A DNA stretch of 64,000 bases from Cristatella mucedo (GCA_009760855.2 WPIO01000067.1:741501-805500), one strand, 5' to 3'; numbered from the stretch's first letter, positions 48,484 through 60,115 are shown. Notes: a model not told the origin generated them from the sequence alone. Numbers and translations: made by a program.

Positions 48484-50430
48484 TGTAACGTATGTCTGTA
48501 ACTCCACAAAGTCACGAAGACTATGTCGGTTTTACGCAGGAGAGTTTTGTATGGCAGACTCTCAGCCTAGGCGGCTTTCACTATGCATTCGGAAGCTAAC
48601 ATAACTGGTCTCTCAAAACAGGTGAGCAGTTGATCGGGTGAGTAGCATGGAAGTAGCAGCTCTGGACCACTGAAAAGGATGAGCCATAGTCGGCAGCAGA
48701 GCAGTTGTCGTTGCATGGGAATTGTGGGAAAGAGTTCCACAGTCTAGGACCTGCAGAGCTAAAGCTTCTTTCGCCAACGGTCTTTAAGCGGAGGAAAACA
48801 GATGATTTATTGTGCACACAGGACCTGAGGACACGAATAGGCTCAAACAGGTGCAGCAGTTCAGCTAGGTACGAAGGAGCCAAGCCGTGGCAGGTTTTGT
48901 TGGTCAGTGTATGAACACTGCTCTGTATCCGTTGCTCAACCGCTATCCATCCTAGCTCTTTCAGTAAAGGACACACGTCATCAAACTCACTACTTACTGG
49001 CCTACCAGCATGTGCGATCAGGAGATTGCAGCTGCTGGTGCAAAACTCTGCAGCTAGGCATGTCTGTCGTGAGCGTCGCAGTTGCCACATTACTCCACTT
49101 CTCGCCGACCTGCACTGGCTACCAGTCAAGCAACGGATTGACTTCCAGGTTTTGTCGCTGACTTTTCGGTCCCTTCATTCTATGGCTCCAGCCTATCTGT
49201 CTGATATACTAACCTATCAGGCCAAGCATCGTACCACCGGCTTTTCAAAATCCAACAGTCTAGAAATACCTGATACAAACCTTAAGCCCTTTGGAGACCG
49301 TGCATTTAGGTCTAATGCTCCCAAAGCCTGGAACTCCCTCCCGACCTGCGTCAGAACATCCCCTGACCTGACCACATTTAAAAAGAACCTAAAACCACAC
49401 TTATTGAGGACAGCATTTAGTGGGTCCCTGTGATTCGTTCTTGGTGTGCTTATGCGTGCTGACACTGTGCATGCTGCCACTAACCACATTTGCATGCTGA
49501 CCCTATGCATGTCAACCCTAACCATATTATTCATTTCGTTTGTTTTTCAATTATGATTTTACTTACCATTCAATTGCATTTCACTTCACAGCAAACGTAG
49601 AGCGCCAAGAGAGACATTAAGTTCTCTGAGGGCGCTTTATCAAGTGAATTATTATTAATATTATTATTGTTAAACCTCAGGCACTTTAAGACTAGCCTTG
49701 CAGCCATATTCATAGTCAACTGCAGTGGCCAAGGAGCTTTTTTAGGTAGTCCAACCAAAAGGGAATTACAATAATCAAACCGTGACAGAACTAAGGAGCG
49801 AGTTATTCAAATATTTTGCAAGCCACTGTGGAAGACAGCTCCAAATCTTGGATACAGATCGGACATGATGGCTAATTGCAGAAGCAGTCTTCTAAATGAA
49901 GCTTCTATAATTTGGGCAGCTGTCGAAAACGACACCTAAATTTAAAGCCCGTGGTGAAGGTCACACAACAGTATCACCTATTCGAAGAGCAAAGCCTTTT
50001 AACCCGGCCACATGCTGAGGGTGTCCTGTGAGTAGCAGATTGGTTTATCGGTATTTAGTTTCAAGAAGCTTACCGACATCCAGGATCAAATGGCGGCAAG
50101 GAAAGCATTTGGTTTCTTAGTTGCTGCAGCAGATTCCGACTGTTTGAATGAAAAATAAAGCTGACTATCGTCAGCATAGAAGACATCCGATTCTATGGGC
50201 CTGAATCACTTTTCCCAGATGATTAGTATAAATGGAGAACCGTAAGGGACTGAGTACACACCCTTGAGGGACTCCACAGGTGACCGGTCTCGTTTGTGGG
50301 ACATGACCCCCACAAGCCACGGATTGAACATGAGTAAGTGGACGCTCCCAGGTCCCTCGTTCTTTATATGTGATATCTCGCTTCGATTTTGTCTGAACAA
50401 ATTCAGGGTTGCCATTGATTTTAACGTTCA
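48484..50430 (-). mobile_element. LINE-B copy with RT core, split by LINE-A
   Basis: Minus-strand LINE-B from the tail (taatgtaacgtatgtctg) up to the RT. The left part encodes CPLLKELGWIAVEQRIQSSV, then RSFSSAGPRLWNSFPQF. The right part (49.67 kb upward) encodes GLPKKAPWPLQLTMNMAARL and, further, the RT boxes CGVPQGCVLSPL (about 50.25-50.28 kb) and, one frame away, FYADDSQLYFS (YADD at 50167-50178). It is interrupted by LINE-A at 48.98-49.67 kb. The frameshift before YADD shows it is dead. It is the longest LINE-B in the window. Confidence 0.88.
48983..49672 (+). mobile_element. LINE-A 3' part nested in LINE-B
   Basis: An open frame of 135 codons (49026-49433) encodes TPLLADLHWLPVKQRIDFQV, APAYLSDILTYQAKHRTTGF, and AWNSLPTCVRTSPDLTTFKK to a natural stop. 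The 3' UTR, intact hairpin (49600-49636) and (ATT)n follow. The flanks read catcAAAC on the left and gttAAACctcagg on the right, while uninterrupted LINE-B needs AAAC once, so a 4 bp target-site duplication or microhomology is likely. It is among the best preserved copies. Confidence 0.93.
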
Positions 50431-50434
50431 TCTC

Positions 50435-51145
50435 GAAAACCGTTAGGTTTAATTTTAATACCAAACTTGGGAATTGAGGAATTTTTTCAGATGCTGCGTG
50501 TGCATAAACCCAGCTCCCAACATGGTAACACAATCGATCAGCTATACTCTCATAAGTTCATACTAAGATAGCTAATTAATTACATGTACTGCTTATCTGG
50601 CCACGTGCAGATTTCATTGGGTCAATATTGTGTTTCGTCCTCCGTTTCTAAAAGAGTCTTTAGATAGTGAAGTCTTAAATTCGTCAATATCGAAAACGTG
50701 TTAAACCACTATTCTCAGCAAAAGAACGTTTTCTTCGCACCAGCTGCACCAACCACTTCTGACCTGTCATCACTGTATAGGGTTACAAAGCGATCACGGC
50801 TGATAGTCTTGACGAGTTAGCCCGTGCGACTAATCAAAATCCTACGATCCCACCCAAAAGGCCGATGGTTTAATGCAAACATTAAACTTAAAAGATCTAC
50901 TACTTAGGGCGTAATTTAGGAGCCATTATAAAACCGAGAATGTGCATCGACAGGTATATGCAGACCACAGTAAATCCTGTTATGCGACTGTAGGAAATGC
51001 CGAATATTGCTTCTATGAAAATATTTTTGGATCACTGAAACACACTCAAAAAATGAGCTCAATAAAATCAATCACATGTTGAAATATTCGAAGGTAAATT
51101 AAATAGTTTTAGGTTCACTCCTTAATTAATGGTCATGATGTTGAT
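50435..51145. other. Intronic sequence, nothing recognised
   Basis: May include decayed 5' parts of LINE-B; none could be matched by eye. Confidence 0.35.
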
Positions 51146-51149
51146 CTCC

Positions 51150-51550
51150 CCGTTCGGTTCTCTAGGTTAGAATTTTTTAGCAAGATATACCAAATGGACT
51201 ATGGAGACCTTGCCTATATGTCGTATGTCTGCCAAAGCCATACAATCACTCCCAACTTGTGTCACGGGCATAACCCGACTTGAACACAACTAAAAAGAAC
51301 CTAAAAACGCATTTATATATCACCGCGTGTAATTTGCTCCCTGTGATTGGTCGTTTATGTACTTGCACATGCTGACACTATGAATGCTGCCACTAACCAT
51401 ACTCACTTGCTTAGCACGGGCATGCCACCCATAACCATGTTATTCTTACTGTTTACTGAACATACTCTAACTAACCCTTCGAATGTGCTTCCTTTGTTGA
51501 AAATTTAAATCGCCTCGACAGAGATAGATTTATCTGAGGTACTTAATCGA
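51150..51550 (+). mobile_element. LINE-A 3' part, decayed
   Basis: End of the ORF (cataacccgacttgaacacaactaaaaagaacct), the 3' UTR with tgctgacac...tgctgccactaacca, and a degenerate hairpin near 51.5 kb. Confidence 0.75.
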
Positions 51551-51744
51551 ATTTATTCTTTATATTAGAGACCAGAAAATGTATTTCTATGGTTGCAGCA
51601 TCCCTGTTGGACGCCTATACTTTAGTTCCATGCAGCACCCTGATGTCAAAATTTAAAGATTCCACTATTGAACTCTTCATGGACATCTTCCAATCAAAGA
51701 TAACTATTAGTATTTTAATTGTATTTATACTTGTTTACGTATAC

Positions 51745-52878
51745 GATGCATAGATCTGGTACTTTCACCTGTCTTTCGTCTCAGAACATGTCCCAGCACC
51801 TCCAAAAAAGGCGTAGTCAAGCTGACAATTAACAAAGGGACACCTGACAAAAACACTTCTTATGTTATAACTTTAAGCTTGCGTAGCAAGTTAAAGTTCG
51901 GTTTAATAGATAATCATTCACAGACTCAGCTTTATCTCGGCGGCCTAGAGTGTATGTATCTCCGTGTGTTACGCCACAAAGCCACACATGCTATTATGAA
52001 TGAACTTATCAGGACTGCAGTACAGTCTCTCTGCCTATTCCGCTCAATCACTTTGCAGCTCTCGATACTATGTATCACTGAGTACCTCTTGAACTCTTCT
52101 CATCTTACCTGGACATCACCATTACTTTGCTGCAATGGTTCAGATCCTAACCCAGTGGAGACTACAGAATATTGGTGTAAACGGGCAAAGATCGTCTGAG
52201 GTAAAACTGAAGTGGCTTTCATCTCCAGGAACTGTTTTCCGTCTGATTTTTTTACCTCTAAGCTTTCTGCCTCTCCCTCTGTCTCTATCTCGTTCTCTGC
52301 CTCTGCCTCTGCCTCTGGCTCTGTCTCTGGCTCTGTCTCTGTCTCTGTCTCTGTCTCTGTCTCTGTCTCTATCTCTGTCTTTGTCTCTGTCTCTGTCTCT
52401 GTCTCTGTCTCTGTCTCTGTCTCTGTCTCTGTCTCTGTCTCTGTCTCTTTTACTGTCTCTGTCTCTGTCGCTGGTCTCTGTCTCTGTCTATGTCTCTGTC
52501 TCTGTCTCTGTCTCTGTCTCTATCTCTGTCTTTGTCTCTGTCTCTGTCTCTGTCTCTGTCTCTCTGTCTCTCTGTCTCTGTCTCTGTCTCTGTCTCTGTC
52601 TCTGTCTCTGTCTCTGTCTCTGTCTCTTTTCCTGTCTCTGTCTCTGTCGCTAGTCTCTGTCTCTGTCTATGTCTCTGTCTCTGTCTCTGTCTATGTCTCT
52701 GTCTCTGTCTCTATCTCTGTCTTTGTCTCTGTCTCTGTCTCTGTCTCTCTGTCTCTGTCTCTGTCTCTGTCTCTGTCTCTTTTCCTGTCTCTGTCTCTGT
52801 CGCTGGTCTCTGTCTCTGTCTATGTCTCTGTCTCTGTCTCTGTCTCTGTCTCTGTCTGTGTCTCTGTCTCACTGTCTC

Positions 52879-52954
<76 letters not shown>

Positions 52955-53520
52955 GATATCTCTCGTAACGATGGAACTTTCTAAGCTAACATAGGGTGAC
53001 ACCGTTAGGTGATGACTCCAAGTTGTACCTCTCCTTTGATCTATTCCAGCTATCGACTGCATCAAGTTATCACATGTCATTTCCATCATCATCAGTTCAT
53101 CAGGTATCCCACACTTTTCCTAATTCAATGAGCATCTAATCAGCTTGCTATTTACAGGACAACTAAGAATAATTCGAACCTTGAAAAGTTTAATGCTCAA
53201 AGCCTAAACTGCCACAATAGTCCCTGCAGCATATGCTCGAAGTATATGCGTCCTACTAAATGTGACCCTTTGCAGGACTAGAATCTCAGCACAACGTTCA
53301 ATAATGCCTACTTCTATCTATTTAACCATGCTTCAAAGTGGGCTTGCTAAGACATGCATTCTACATCTAAATATATCTACACAAGACATTGTTCAAGTTA
53401 GTACTAACCATTTCATCAGCTTTCTGTTCAGCATATTTATATGTTCGAGAAGTAATGTAAGTGCTCAGGGATCCATCAAAGCATTTCGCTATTATTAATA
53501 TCATATTTAAATGCGCAGCT
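51745..53520 (+). mobile_element. LINE-A copy interrupted by a hexanucleotide array
   Basis: The left part runs from the PAPPKK-like region (catgtcccagcacctcc) to the RT segment equivalent to ITGTALQWF...NGQRSSEV (gtaaacgggcaaagatcgtctgaggta at 52170-52205). The right part resumes at the YADD region (ggtgatgactccaagttgtacctctcctttgat, about 53005-53040) and continues through a decayed C-terminal region. The sequence between the two RT boxes is replaced by the (CTCTGT)n array. Confidence 0.78.
52262..52955. repeat. (CTCTGT)n array with higher-order structure and (CT)n end
   Basis: About 690 bp of CTCTGT hexamers with variants (CTCTGC, CTCTAT, CTTTGT). A marked variant block, TTTT(A/C)CTGTCTC...GTCGCT(G/A)GTCTC, recurs at 52448, 52627 and 52780, giving higher-order periods of about 179 and 153 bp. 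From 52881 it becomes pure CT. The long plus-strand ORFs across it (Ser/Val or Leu/Ser repeats) are a consequence of the repeat and not genes. Confidence 0.95.
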
Positions 53521-53524
53521 AAAT

Positions 53525-54090
53525 AAGTTTACCCTTACGTTGGTAACAATGACAATTGTAGATTAAAACACCTACATTGAAAATGTTGATTGACCTTGCT
53601 TCGAGGTTCTGAAAGAAGTAAGTTGAGCTTCACAAAAATACAGCAACATTTGCTGCTAATAAATTGCCGGAGTGAACCGTATAAAACTGCAGGAGACGTT
53701 TGCTCGAATTGATCGTTTCATTTGTGTACTGAAACCTTTAAATTGAGATTGCAAAATGGAAACTTAATTTACGACATGCAAATTTTAAACTGATGGCTGA
53801 GACCTAGCAAATCAATTTAAAGACATCTCTGTCTCCCAGCTCTCCAGAAAGCATCGTTACCTGCCATTTGGTGTCTAGCTCAATGTCGATTTTTCTAGCA
53901 GTTTCACAGTGTGTAATGCTTATGTTTAAAATAGCTCAATTACAAATTGTTGGCTCCCAATAGTGCTCGTTTTTTCTTTGACGAAATGCGAAAAATGTTA
54001 TCCAAGTTTATACAACTTAGTTTGAGATATATTTATTGTACGAATCAGGACTTACTTTACCAAGCTACCAGAGCTTGAAAACTAATATTA
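53525..54090. other. Intronic sequence, nothing recognised
   Basis: AT-rich sequence between two LINE-A copies. Confidence 0.4.
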
Positions 54091-54094
54091 TTGA

Positions 54095-56830
54095 ATAATA
54101 ATAATAATGATTTTGATTTAGAAAGAGCTGTCAGAGAACTAAATATCTTTCTAAGCGTTCTAAAATTTCTGCTAAGATAGCAAAATCGAATTGTTGTGGT
54201 AGCAAGCTCAACAAAACAACCAGAATAACACGCTCAAAGGTAATATTTATGCAAGCAAAGTTACTGGCAGCATGGTTTGTGCAGCCCCCATAAGCACACA
54301 CTGGACGAATCACGTGGCCCTAATATACGCTGTTATGAATAGGTGCCTTGTAGTTTTTTTTAAATACAATCAAGTCAGAAGATGTCATGCCCTAAGTCGG
54401 AACAACGCTACAGGCTTTAGGAGCATAGGAACTGTTGCCACGGTCTTGAATTATTTTAGGGTTGTGCCAGGTATAGGTAGCCAGTTAGAATCCGTAAAGA
54501 TAGCAGGACGATGCTTAGCCTCTGGTGAAGTAGATCTGATAGGTAGGTTAGAGTCCAAAGAATAAAGCGATCTGAGAGTAAGTGAAAAAAGATTGCAGTC
54601 GATGCATTGCTTGGCTGGGAGCCAGTGCAAAATTAGTGTGATGTGGTAACTGAGACGTTCACGACAGAAAAGCCTAGCTGCACAGTTTTTCATCAGCTTT
54701 AAGAGCCTGGCTATGCAGGCCGGTAGGCCAGCAAGCTGTGAGTACAGAAGTAAGGACTGGATGTCCCAACGCATCCACTAATTTAGATGTAGTAACCCTG
54801 TATAAATATTCCCCCATCTTATCAATGTCAAGTACCTTAAAGTATGCAGATTTGATTGTGGAACTACTGTGTTCGTCTAATGAAAAGTCACTTCGGAACA
54901 TGACACCTTGATTTAGTGCAGATTCTCCAAGAGATATGCCGGCAGTGCACATTTTGAGTGTTAGACTTTTTGATTGCTGAATCACAAATGGTTTGCCCAC
55001 AACTCTGAAGTTTGTTTTATCGCCGAAAATTTAACAAAATTAGCTGCCACCATGTGCTGATATCATCAATACATGCAGCAAGAGAGTTTAGATAATTCGA
55101 AGTGCTGTAGAGCTGGAAAGAATCAAAGCACGGGTAAAACTGAGTGTCATTCCCATTGAATGAAATGCCTAGATATTGCTTCCCGATAACATGGCACGAG
55201 GGAGAGTATAAACCACGAATAGAACTAAACCAGCCACGGTTCCCTGAGGTACCTATGATTTCAGAGGCTTTTGTGATGACCTTTTTTAATTCACATAAAT
55301 GCTCTTGATTCTCGCACTGAGATAGTGCCTAAACCATTGTGCTGTAGTGCCAGTGATGCTCCGGCAAGATGAGAGGCGCTCATGTAGGACTTTGTGATCA
55401 ATAGTACCTACCGCCATCGAAAGATCAAGGGAAAAAGTAGAGATTCTACTAATGTCTGACCTCCTAAGAAATTTATTTACAACCGAAGAAATTCTGGCTC
55501 TGCTGGGTGATTAGCTCTGGAAAACCAGGCTGAAACCTACTAGCAAGGTTTGAAGTTCCAACAAATAAGTTATAGTGGTTTGCCTTGACTCGTTCCAGTG
55601 TCTTCGATAAGAACGGTAGAAGTGAGACTGGCTAAAGTTGCTAAAGTTCTCTTTATATAGAGGGATTTCTGTTTTAGTGGCCTGTCTACAACCGTTTTAA
55701 TAGTGCAGGAAGTGACCTGCGGCAAATGACATATTTATGATGCTGGTTATACATGGTGGCAGCAGATCATCGCATCGCACAATCAGAACGATTGGTATAG
55801 AGTCCAAAGAACTGCTTCTCTTCTTTACTGGGATAAGATCTTCGAGACGAGGTCACTAGAAACCTGCTTGAATTGAGTTGATGCTACATTGGGTTGATGC
55901 ATGGAATTGAGGGACTGCATTCTACTGGGAAAGCTGCCATCTTAGAGATGGACACCTTGATCCTATCCATCTTCTTGACAAAGAAGATAGAATTGCTAGC
56001 AGCTAGATCATCATATGTATAACTTAGTAGGGAGCTAACCTGGGAGTGGTTAAAGAGTTGGTTTAACGTCGACATTAACAGTTTTGCATTGTGTATCTGT
56101 GATCCAACAATGTTCGTATGGAAGCTGGAGTTGGCCGAGGCTAGGATTAATTAGTACGATCTACAGTTGTCTTCACATGTCTGTCGGTGGACAATCAGTC
56201 CTGATTTCCGTATGCTTTTCCAAGCTTGGGCAAAGTAGACCCACTTTATTTAATGTCTGTGGTATAAGAAAGGCCGTCTGGGCTGGGGTGCACATTGAGC
56301 TTAGTTAGGGGTGCGAACTCGTTGAGTATGTCACCTTGTGTCCTGTTTCAGCAATCTACCAGTGCTGACACGTCGCAAAGGGATTGAGCAGCAAGAAAGT
56401 AAATGCGAAGTAAATATTCTCTTCTTTAAAACAATGATATCGTGGGTTTTGAGGTTTCGTGATGCACAGGTGATTTTAGATGAGAATGAGAATGGCAAAA
56501 AAAGTAGACTGTATGAGATCTGAATGTGGTCCGATGACTAGCATTCGGAATTAATTGATGATGACAAAGTGCAGTGGCATGACATTTTTCTATCAATAGT
56601 GCGACCGAAAAATCACCTGAAAGCAGTAGAGTATGGCTGCTTACCCTTTTAGTGTACCCAGTAAGAAAACCACAGCTCTCACTTGCACAATAACCTACGA
56701 ATATGTCTAGCTCGTTTATGAGAAAGGCCTTGGTAAATTTCCATGTTTCGCAGTGGTCAAGCATATGTTGTTTTATCTTAGTAGTTGTGGGTTAGGAGTT
56801 TTACAGGCATGCATAGATATTTTCTTCACG
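54095..56830 (-). mobile_element. Longest LINE-A copy, endonuclease-RT linker to 3' end
   Basis: Minus strand from the (ATT)n tail and hairpin (54.1 kb), through the C-terminal part (ORF 54674-55000: MGKPFVIQQSKSLTLKM) and a decayed RT (to about 55.65 kb). Beyond that is the region upstream of RT (ORF 55884-56075: STLNQLFNHSQVSSLLSYTY, then IFFVKKMDRIKVSI). Further up, GLIVHRQTCEDNCRSY and HPSPDGLSYTTDIK, in different frames, match the linker that follows the AP-type endonuclease in CR1/L2 elements. Heavily broken. The 5' limit is approximate. Confidence 0.8.
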
Positions 56831-56957
56831 GATTAAAAGATCCTATACCTGCTTTGTCAGATATCAAGCCACATGCATTCTAACATTTAATTGTACGAAT
56901 GCATATAGGGCACCATCATCTAAGCCTAAAATAATTCATTTTATCGGCGGCACTTAC

Positions 56958-57150
56958 GTGAGCTGGTTGCCATCGGTAATAGAATCATCTGGCAGTGCAA
57001 CGGACTGAGTGCCTTCTTTTTTTCCCCAGTTGTACGTGAGAGGTGGGCTGCCGTTGGCATCGCACACCAGGGTCAGTGTGCTGCCGGCCTTAATGCTTCC
57101 ACCGACTGGATTCGTGCCGATGGCCCTCAAAGTGACAGTAGTTGGTGCAC
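56958..57150 (-). CDS. Ig gene, exon 6: N-terminal half of an Ig domain
   Basis: The exon has 193 bp, acceptor gttaaag and donor AC|gtaagtg. It contains GAPTTVTLRAIG, the B-strand Cys in LTLVCDANG and the C-strand Trp in YNWGKKEG. The acceptor lies a few bases from a LINE-A 3' fragment (about 57.16-57.26 kb), so the pyrimidine tract has been replaced by AT-rich LINE-derived sequence and looks weak. It is followed by the longest intron of the gene (about 9.5 kb), filled with LINEs and a hexanucleotide array. Confidence 0.85.
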
Positions 57151-57157
57151 CTTTAAC

Positions 57158-57262
57158 ATTCATAATAATAGCAATAATAAAACGTTTTACTCAGAGAGAA
57201 CTAAATATCTCTCTAGGCACTTCACTTATGATGCAAGAGAAGCATAATAAAATGCACAGTGG
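57158..57262 (-). mobile_element. LINE-A 3' terminal fragment abutting exon 6
   Basis: AT-rich tail (ataataatagcaataataaaacg) and decayed hairpin (actcagagagaac...ctaggcacttcac). It begins within about 10 bp of the exon 6 acceptor and so supplies its upstream intron sequence. Confidence 0.72.
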
Positions 57263-57552
57263 AAGCATAGCAGCAGCTGGCTGCCAAATCGCTCTCCGAC
57301 AGAGAAGACAATCCATCGAGGTCAGACACTCCCGAACCCGCATCAATCTTGTTGTGGTAGACCAACTTCACTTCCCTCCTGAACTTAGGCTAACAGATGC
57401 AATATTTTCTACCTGCTCTTCAGCCCGAACGAACCTTTTATCTATGCCACTGTTCCTCTACTTAAGCGGCTGACTAAATAGTCTTAACTTGACTAGGTGT
57501 AAATAACCATCAACGAACGCACTGGCCACCTGTGCAATATAGACAGCACAAT

Positions 57553-57572
57553 ATGCACACACACACACACAC

Positions 57573-57664
<92 letters not shown>

Positions 57665-57722
57665 TTTTATTTTATATTATTATTATTATTATTATATTTA
57701 TTATATTTATTTATTTATTTAT
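57553..57722. repeat. Compound microsatellite: (CA)n, (TA)n, (ATT/TTTA)n
   Basis: CA repeats with single interruptions (about 57553-57647), then TA (57648-57664), then TTAT/ATT repeats to 57720, followed by a short GT run. Confidence 0.97.
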
Positions 57723-57756
57723 ATGTGTGTGTGTGTGTTTCTTTGTGTCAGTGTGT

Positions 57757-57895
57757 ATATTTCATTTGCATAGTGTCCTTAGAGAACTTAATCTCTATTC
57801 AGGTGCTTAACATATGCCTCGTGGCTCGAGGCCACAGCCTCAGCCAGACCTTGGTCGCGACTGGCGCCTTAACAGCTGGACTAAACAAGCTCGTC
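57757..57895 (-). mobile_element. SINE-1 copy
   Basis: The minus-strand tail (complement: tctctaaggacactatgcaaatgaaat) is followed by the B-box half (complement of gcctcgtggctcgaggccacagcctc) and the A-box half. It lies in the intron between exons 5 and 6. Confidence 0.75.
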
Positions 57896-57974
57896 AACAA
57901 AACGGCAACCAAACAAGTTTGTGGCAGCATATGCAGGGTTTGTGCACATTCACAAACAAAGGCAGAGTCACGTG

Positions 57975-58165
57975 AGCCTGCCGACTCACTACCTCAACCA
58001 CTTTCAACTCAACTGTCTCCTGACTCGGCAAAGCTTCCCACTTTCTCTGTGTTGCTTGAAAAAAGTCTGTTGGCTACCAAACGCGTACCTAAAGCTGCTT
58101 AGGCTTTGAGTGGGCTATACAAAACTCTCCTGCATAACACCTACATAGTCTTTACGACTTAGTAG
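57975..58165 (+). mobile_element. LINE-B 3' fragment
   Basis: End of the LINE-B ORF and 3' UTR: actcactacctcaaccac, ctttctctgtgttgcttg, then gggctatacaaaactctcctgcataac. It lacks the pentanucleotide tail and is followed at once by another LINE-B end. Confidence 0.75.
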
Positions 58166-58440
58166 CGACAGCAAATCTCCTACTGCCCACTATGGCTCAC
58201 CTTTTTAATGGTCCTGAGCTGCTATGTCATGCTACTCACTACCTCAACTGTTCACCTGACTCTGCTATGCTTCCCTCTTCTCTTAGTTGCGTGAGACGAA
58301 GTCTGTTGGCTACCAAATTCATACCGATAGCCGCTTAGGCTGTAAGTGGGCTATCCAAAACTCTCCTGTGGAACAGCCACATGGTATTTACGACTTAATC
58401 GATTTACAGACGGAGATACATTAAATTACATTAGATTTGG
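58166..58440 (+). mobile_element. LINE-B 3' fragment, second in tandem
   Basis: Begins at ctactgcccactatggctcac and runs to gagatacattaaattacatta. Same orientation as the preceding fragment, with an overlapping part of the element repeated. Confidence 0.8.
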
Positions 58441-58489
58441 AGATGCATATATAATTGCTATGATAAATTGATGCGTTATAGCTTCTTTT

Positions 58490-59105
58490 TATATCTCTTC
58501 TAGTCTGGATATGCTGTGACATCTATTGGCAGTCAGTTTCCGGCTTTGAGAGCATGGGAACAGAACGCATGGACTCCGAAACATTTGAGGCTCTTACGAG
58601 GTGTAGGTGGACAATTGTACTTAGAAAAACTCGTAGTATAACTCACGGCCTAGTTTGGAGGATAGCTCTGGTAGGTAAGCAGAACGCAGAGAAGGAAAAG
58701 ACCTCTAAGTGAGTGACATAACCTTGAAGCTGACGAGTTACTAGGTTTTTAGCGACTGCAAGTCCATGAGAAATGGTGATGTTTTAACTGTGATGCCTTT
58801 GACATGCAAACGTTGCGGCAGAATAATGCACCAACAGTAAGTGCCTGTTTTCACATTTAGATAGACCAGCAAGTAGTGAGTTTTAGAAGCCAAGACTGGA
58901 TTTTATAAATGTATATAATAAATTTATTGTACAATACCTGTCTAAGCTAACCGAAAATTTAGCAATGTGATGTAGCTGAAATAAACCAGTTTAACCGTCG
59001 AGTTGATGTACACGCCTAGTGTAATTTAACTTTCGAACGTGACACCTAGAGATCGTATAAACGCAAAAGCAAACATGCTGGCAGAGTCAATTTTTTGCAT
59101 TGGGG
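58490..59105 (-). mobile_element. Decayed LINE-A internal fragment
   Basis: Collinear weak matches to the minus-strand LINE-A C-terminal region: gaacagaacgcatggactccgaaacattt, then gagtgacataaccttgaag, gcaatgtgatgtagctgaa and cgtgacacctagagatcg. Lacks the 3' tail. Confidence 0.65.
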
Positions 59106-59708
59106 CTTAAGATGGCACTGCTAAATTTTTCCTGGATTGCCAAGAGGTGGGTCGCGTTTGACCAATTCAAACGCCCATGGTTCTGAGTATGAATTAAATT
59201 GTTATCTTGAGGTTGAGGTCACCACGTCTCCACTCAGATCGAAACCACACTGTTGCCTTTCGCAGTGACGAGAGTATTTTATGTAGCAGCATTACATTTG
59301 GCCTGTTTTCTGTTCTTTTCTGATTTTTCGGGTGTTATTACGCTTGATGCTGATCAAGCTTAATTCAGATGAACTTCTGCTGAATGCATCGTTTGACCGA
59401 GTGATACTATTATGTCAGGGTCAAGGAAAGCATGAAGTGTTTCTCTAAAGCCGGATGCCATTTTTACGAAATTTGATTCTCATTCTAAGAGTTCGCTTAT
59501 AATGTTCATGTCTACACCAACTGTCGACCTACTTAAGAAGTATTTCTCACAACATAACTGCTAGAAAGATGAAAGAAACGTGGCACAAAACATTGCCCGT
59601 TGCTAAGCCTGTTGCCCCAAGGAAAACAAGAGGCTGGTAAGTGGCTAGAAACTTCACGGTGGCATGTGCTGATGCGATGGCGACTTAACACCCCCTTCTA
59701 TCACTCAC

Positions 59709-59812
59709 CCTTATGATTTATTACAAGCCTTGCACTTTTGGAGGATGAACCGTAGGGGTTCGTAGCAGTGCAAGTGTATATGTCAGCGTCCTCAGACTTG
59801 ATCGAGGGAATT
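59709..59812 (-). CDS. Ig gene, exon 5: C-terminal half of an Ig domain
   Basis: The 104 bp exon starts after a ttttag acceptor and ends at AAG G|gtgagtg. It encodes IPSIKSEDADIYTCTATNPY, then a GSSSKSARLVINHKG segment. The F-strand reads DADIYTC, with Asp where most homologous exons have Gly, a mild departure from DxGxYxC. It is in frame with the exon at 59.9 kb upstream and with the exon at 57.0 kb downstream. Confidence 0.9.
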
Positions 59813-59922
59813 CTAAAATAAAACAAGGCATTAACCACAGGATCAAATGTAATCTTCTTTTGTCGCAGTTGACTTGCTCTATCGTTCTCGCTCAACCGCT
59901 GGAACTCAAAGCATGTACTTAC

Positions 59923-60115
59923 GTTAGTTTGTTGTTGCTGACGACGGCACTGGCTGGCAAAGACTTAGTGCCATTTTCTCTGCTCCAGGTATAGCTGGGA
60001 GCTGGGCTGCCGTCGGCTTCACAAAGCAGGATTAAAGTTCCACCTTCGGTAATGCTTCCGCTTCCTGGATTACCGCCGCTTGCCGTCAATTTAACAGAAA
60101 TTGTTGGGGAGCCGG
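59923..60115 (-). CDS. Ig gene, exon 4: N-terminal half of an Ig domain
   Basis: The 193 bp exon runs from a ttgcag acceptor to the donor AC|gtaagt. It encodes 63 full codons plus split ends. Conserved Ig features in order: a glycine-rich A'-B region (GGNPGSGSITEGG), the B-strand Cys in LILLCEADG, the C-strand Trp in SYTWSRENG, and the end SNNKLT that joins the next exon. It is preceded by a 342 bp intron and followed by the shortest intron of the gene, 110 bp. This looks like an intact I-set domain half. Confidence 0.9.

Noticed and set aside
52135-52994. Very long plus-strand ORFs (up to 260 codons) of Ser/Val and Leu/Ser repeats
   Set aside because: They are direct translations of the (CTCTGT)n and (CT)n array, open in several frames at once; no gene is implied.
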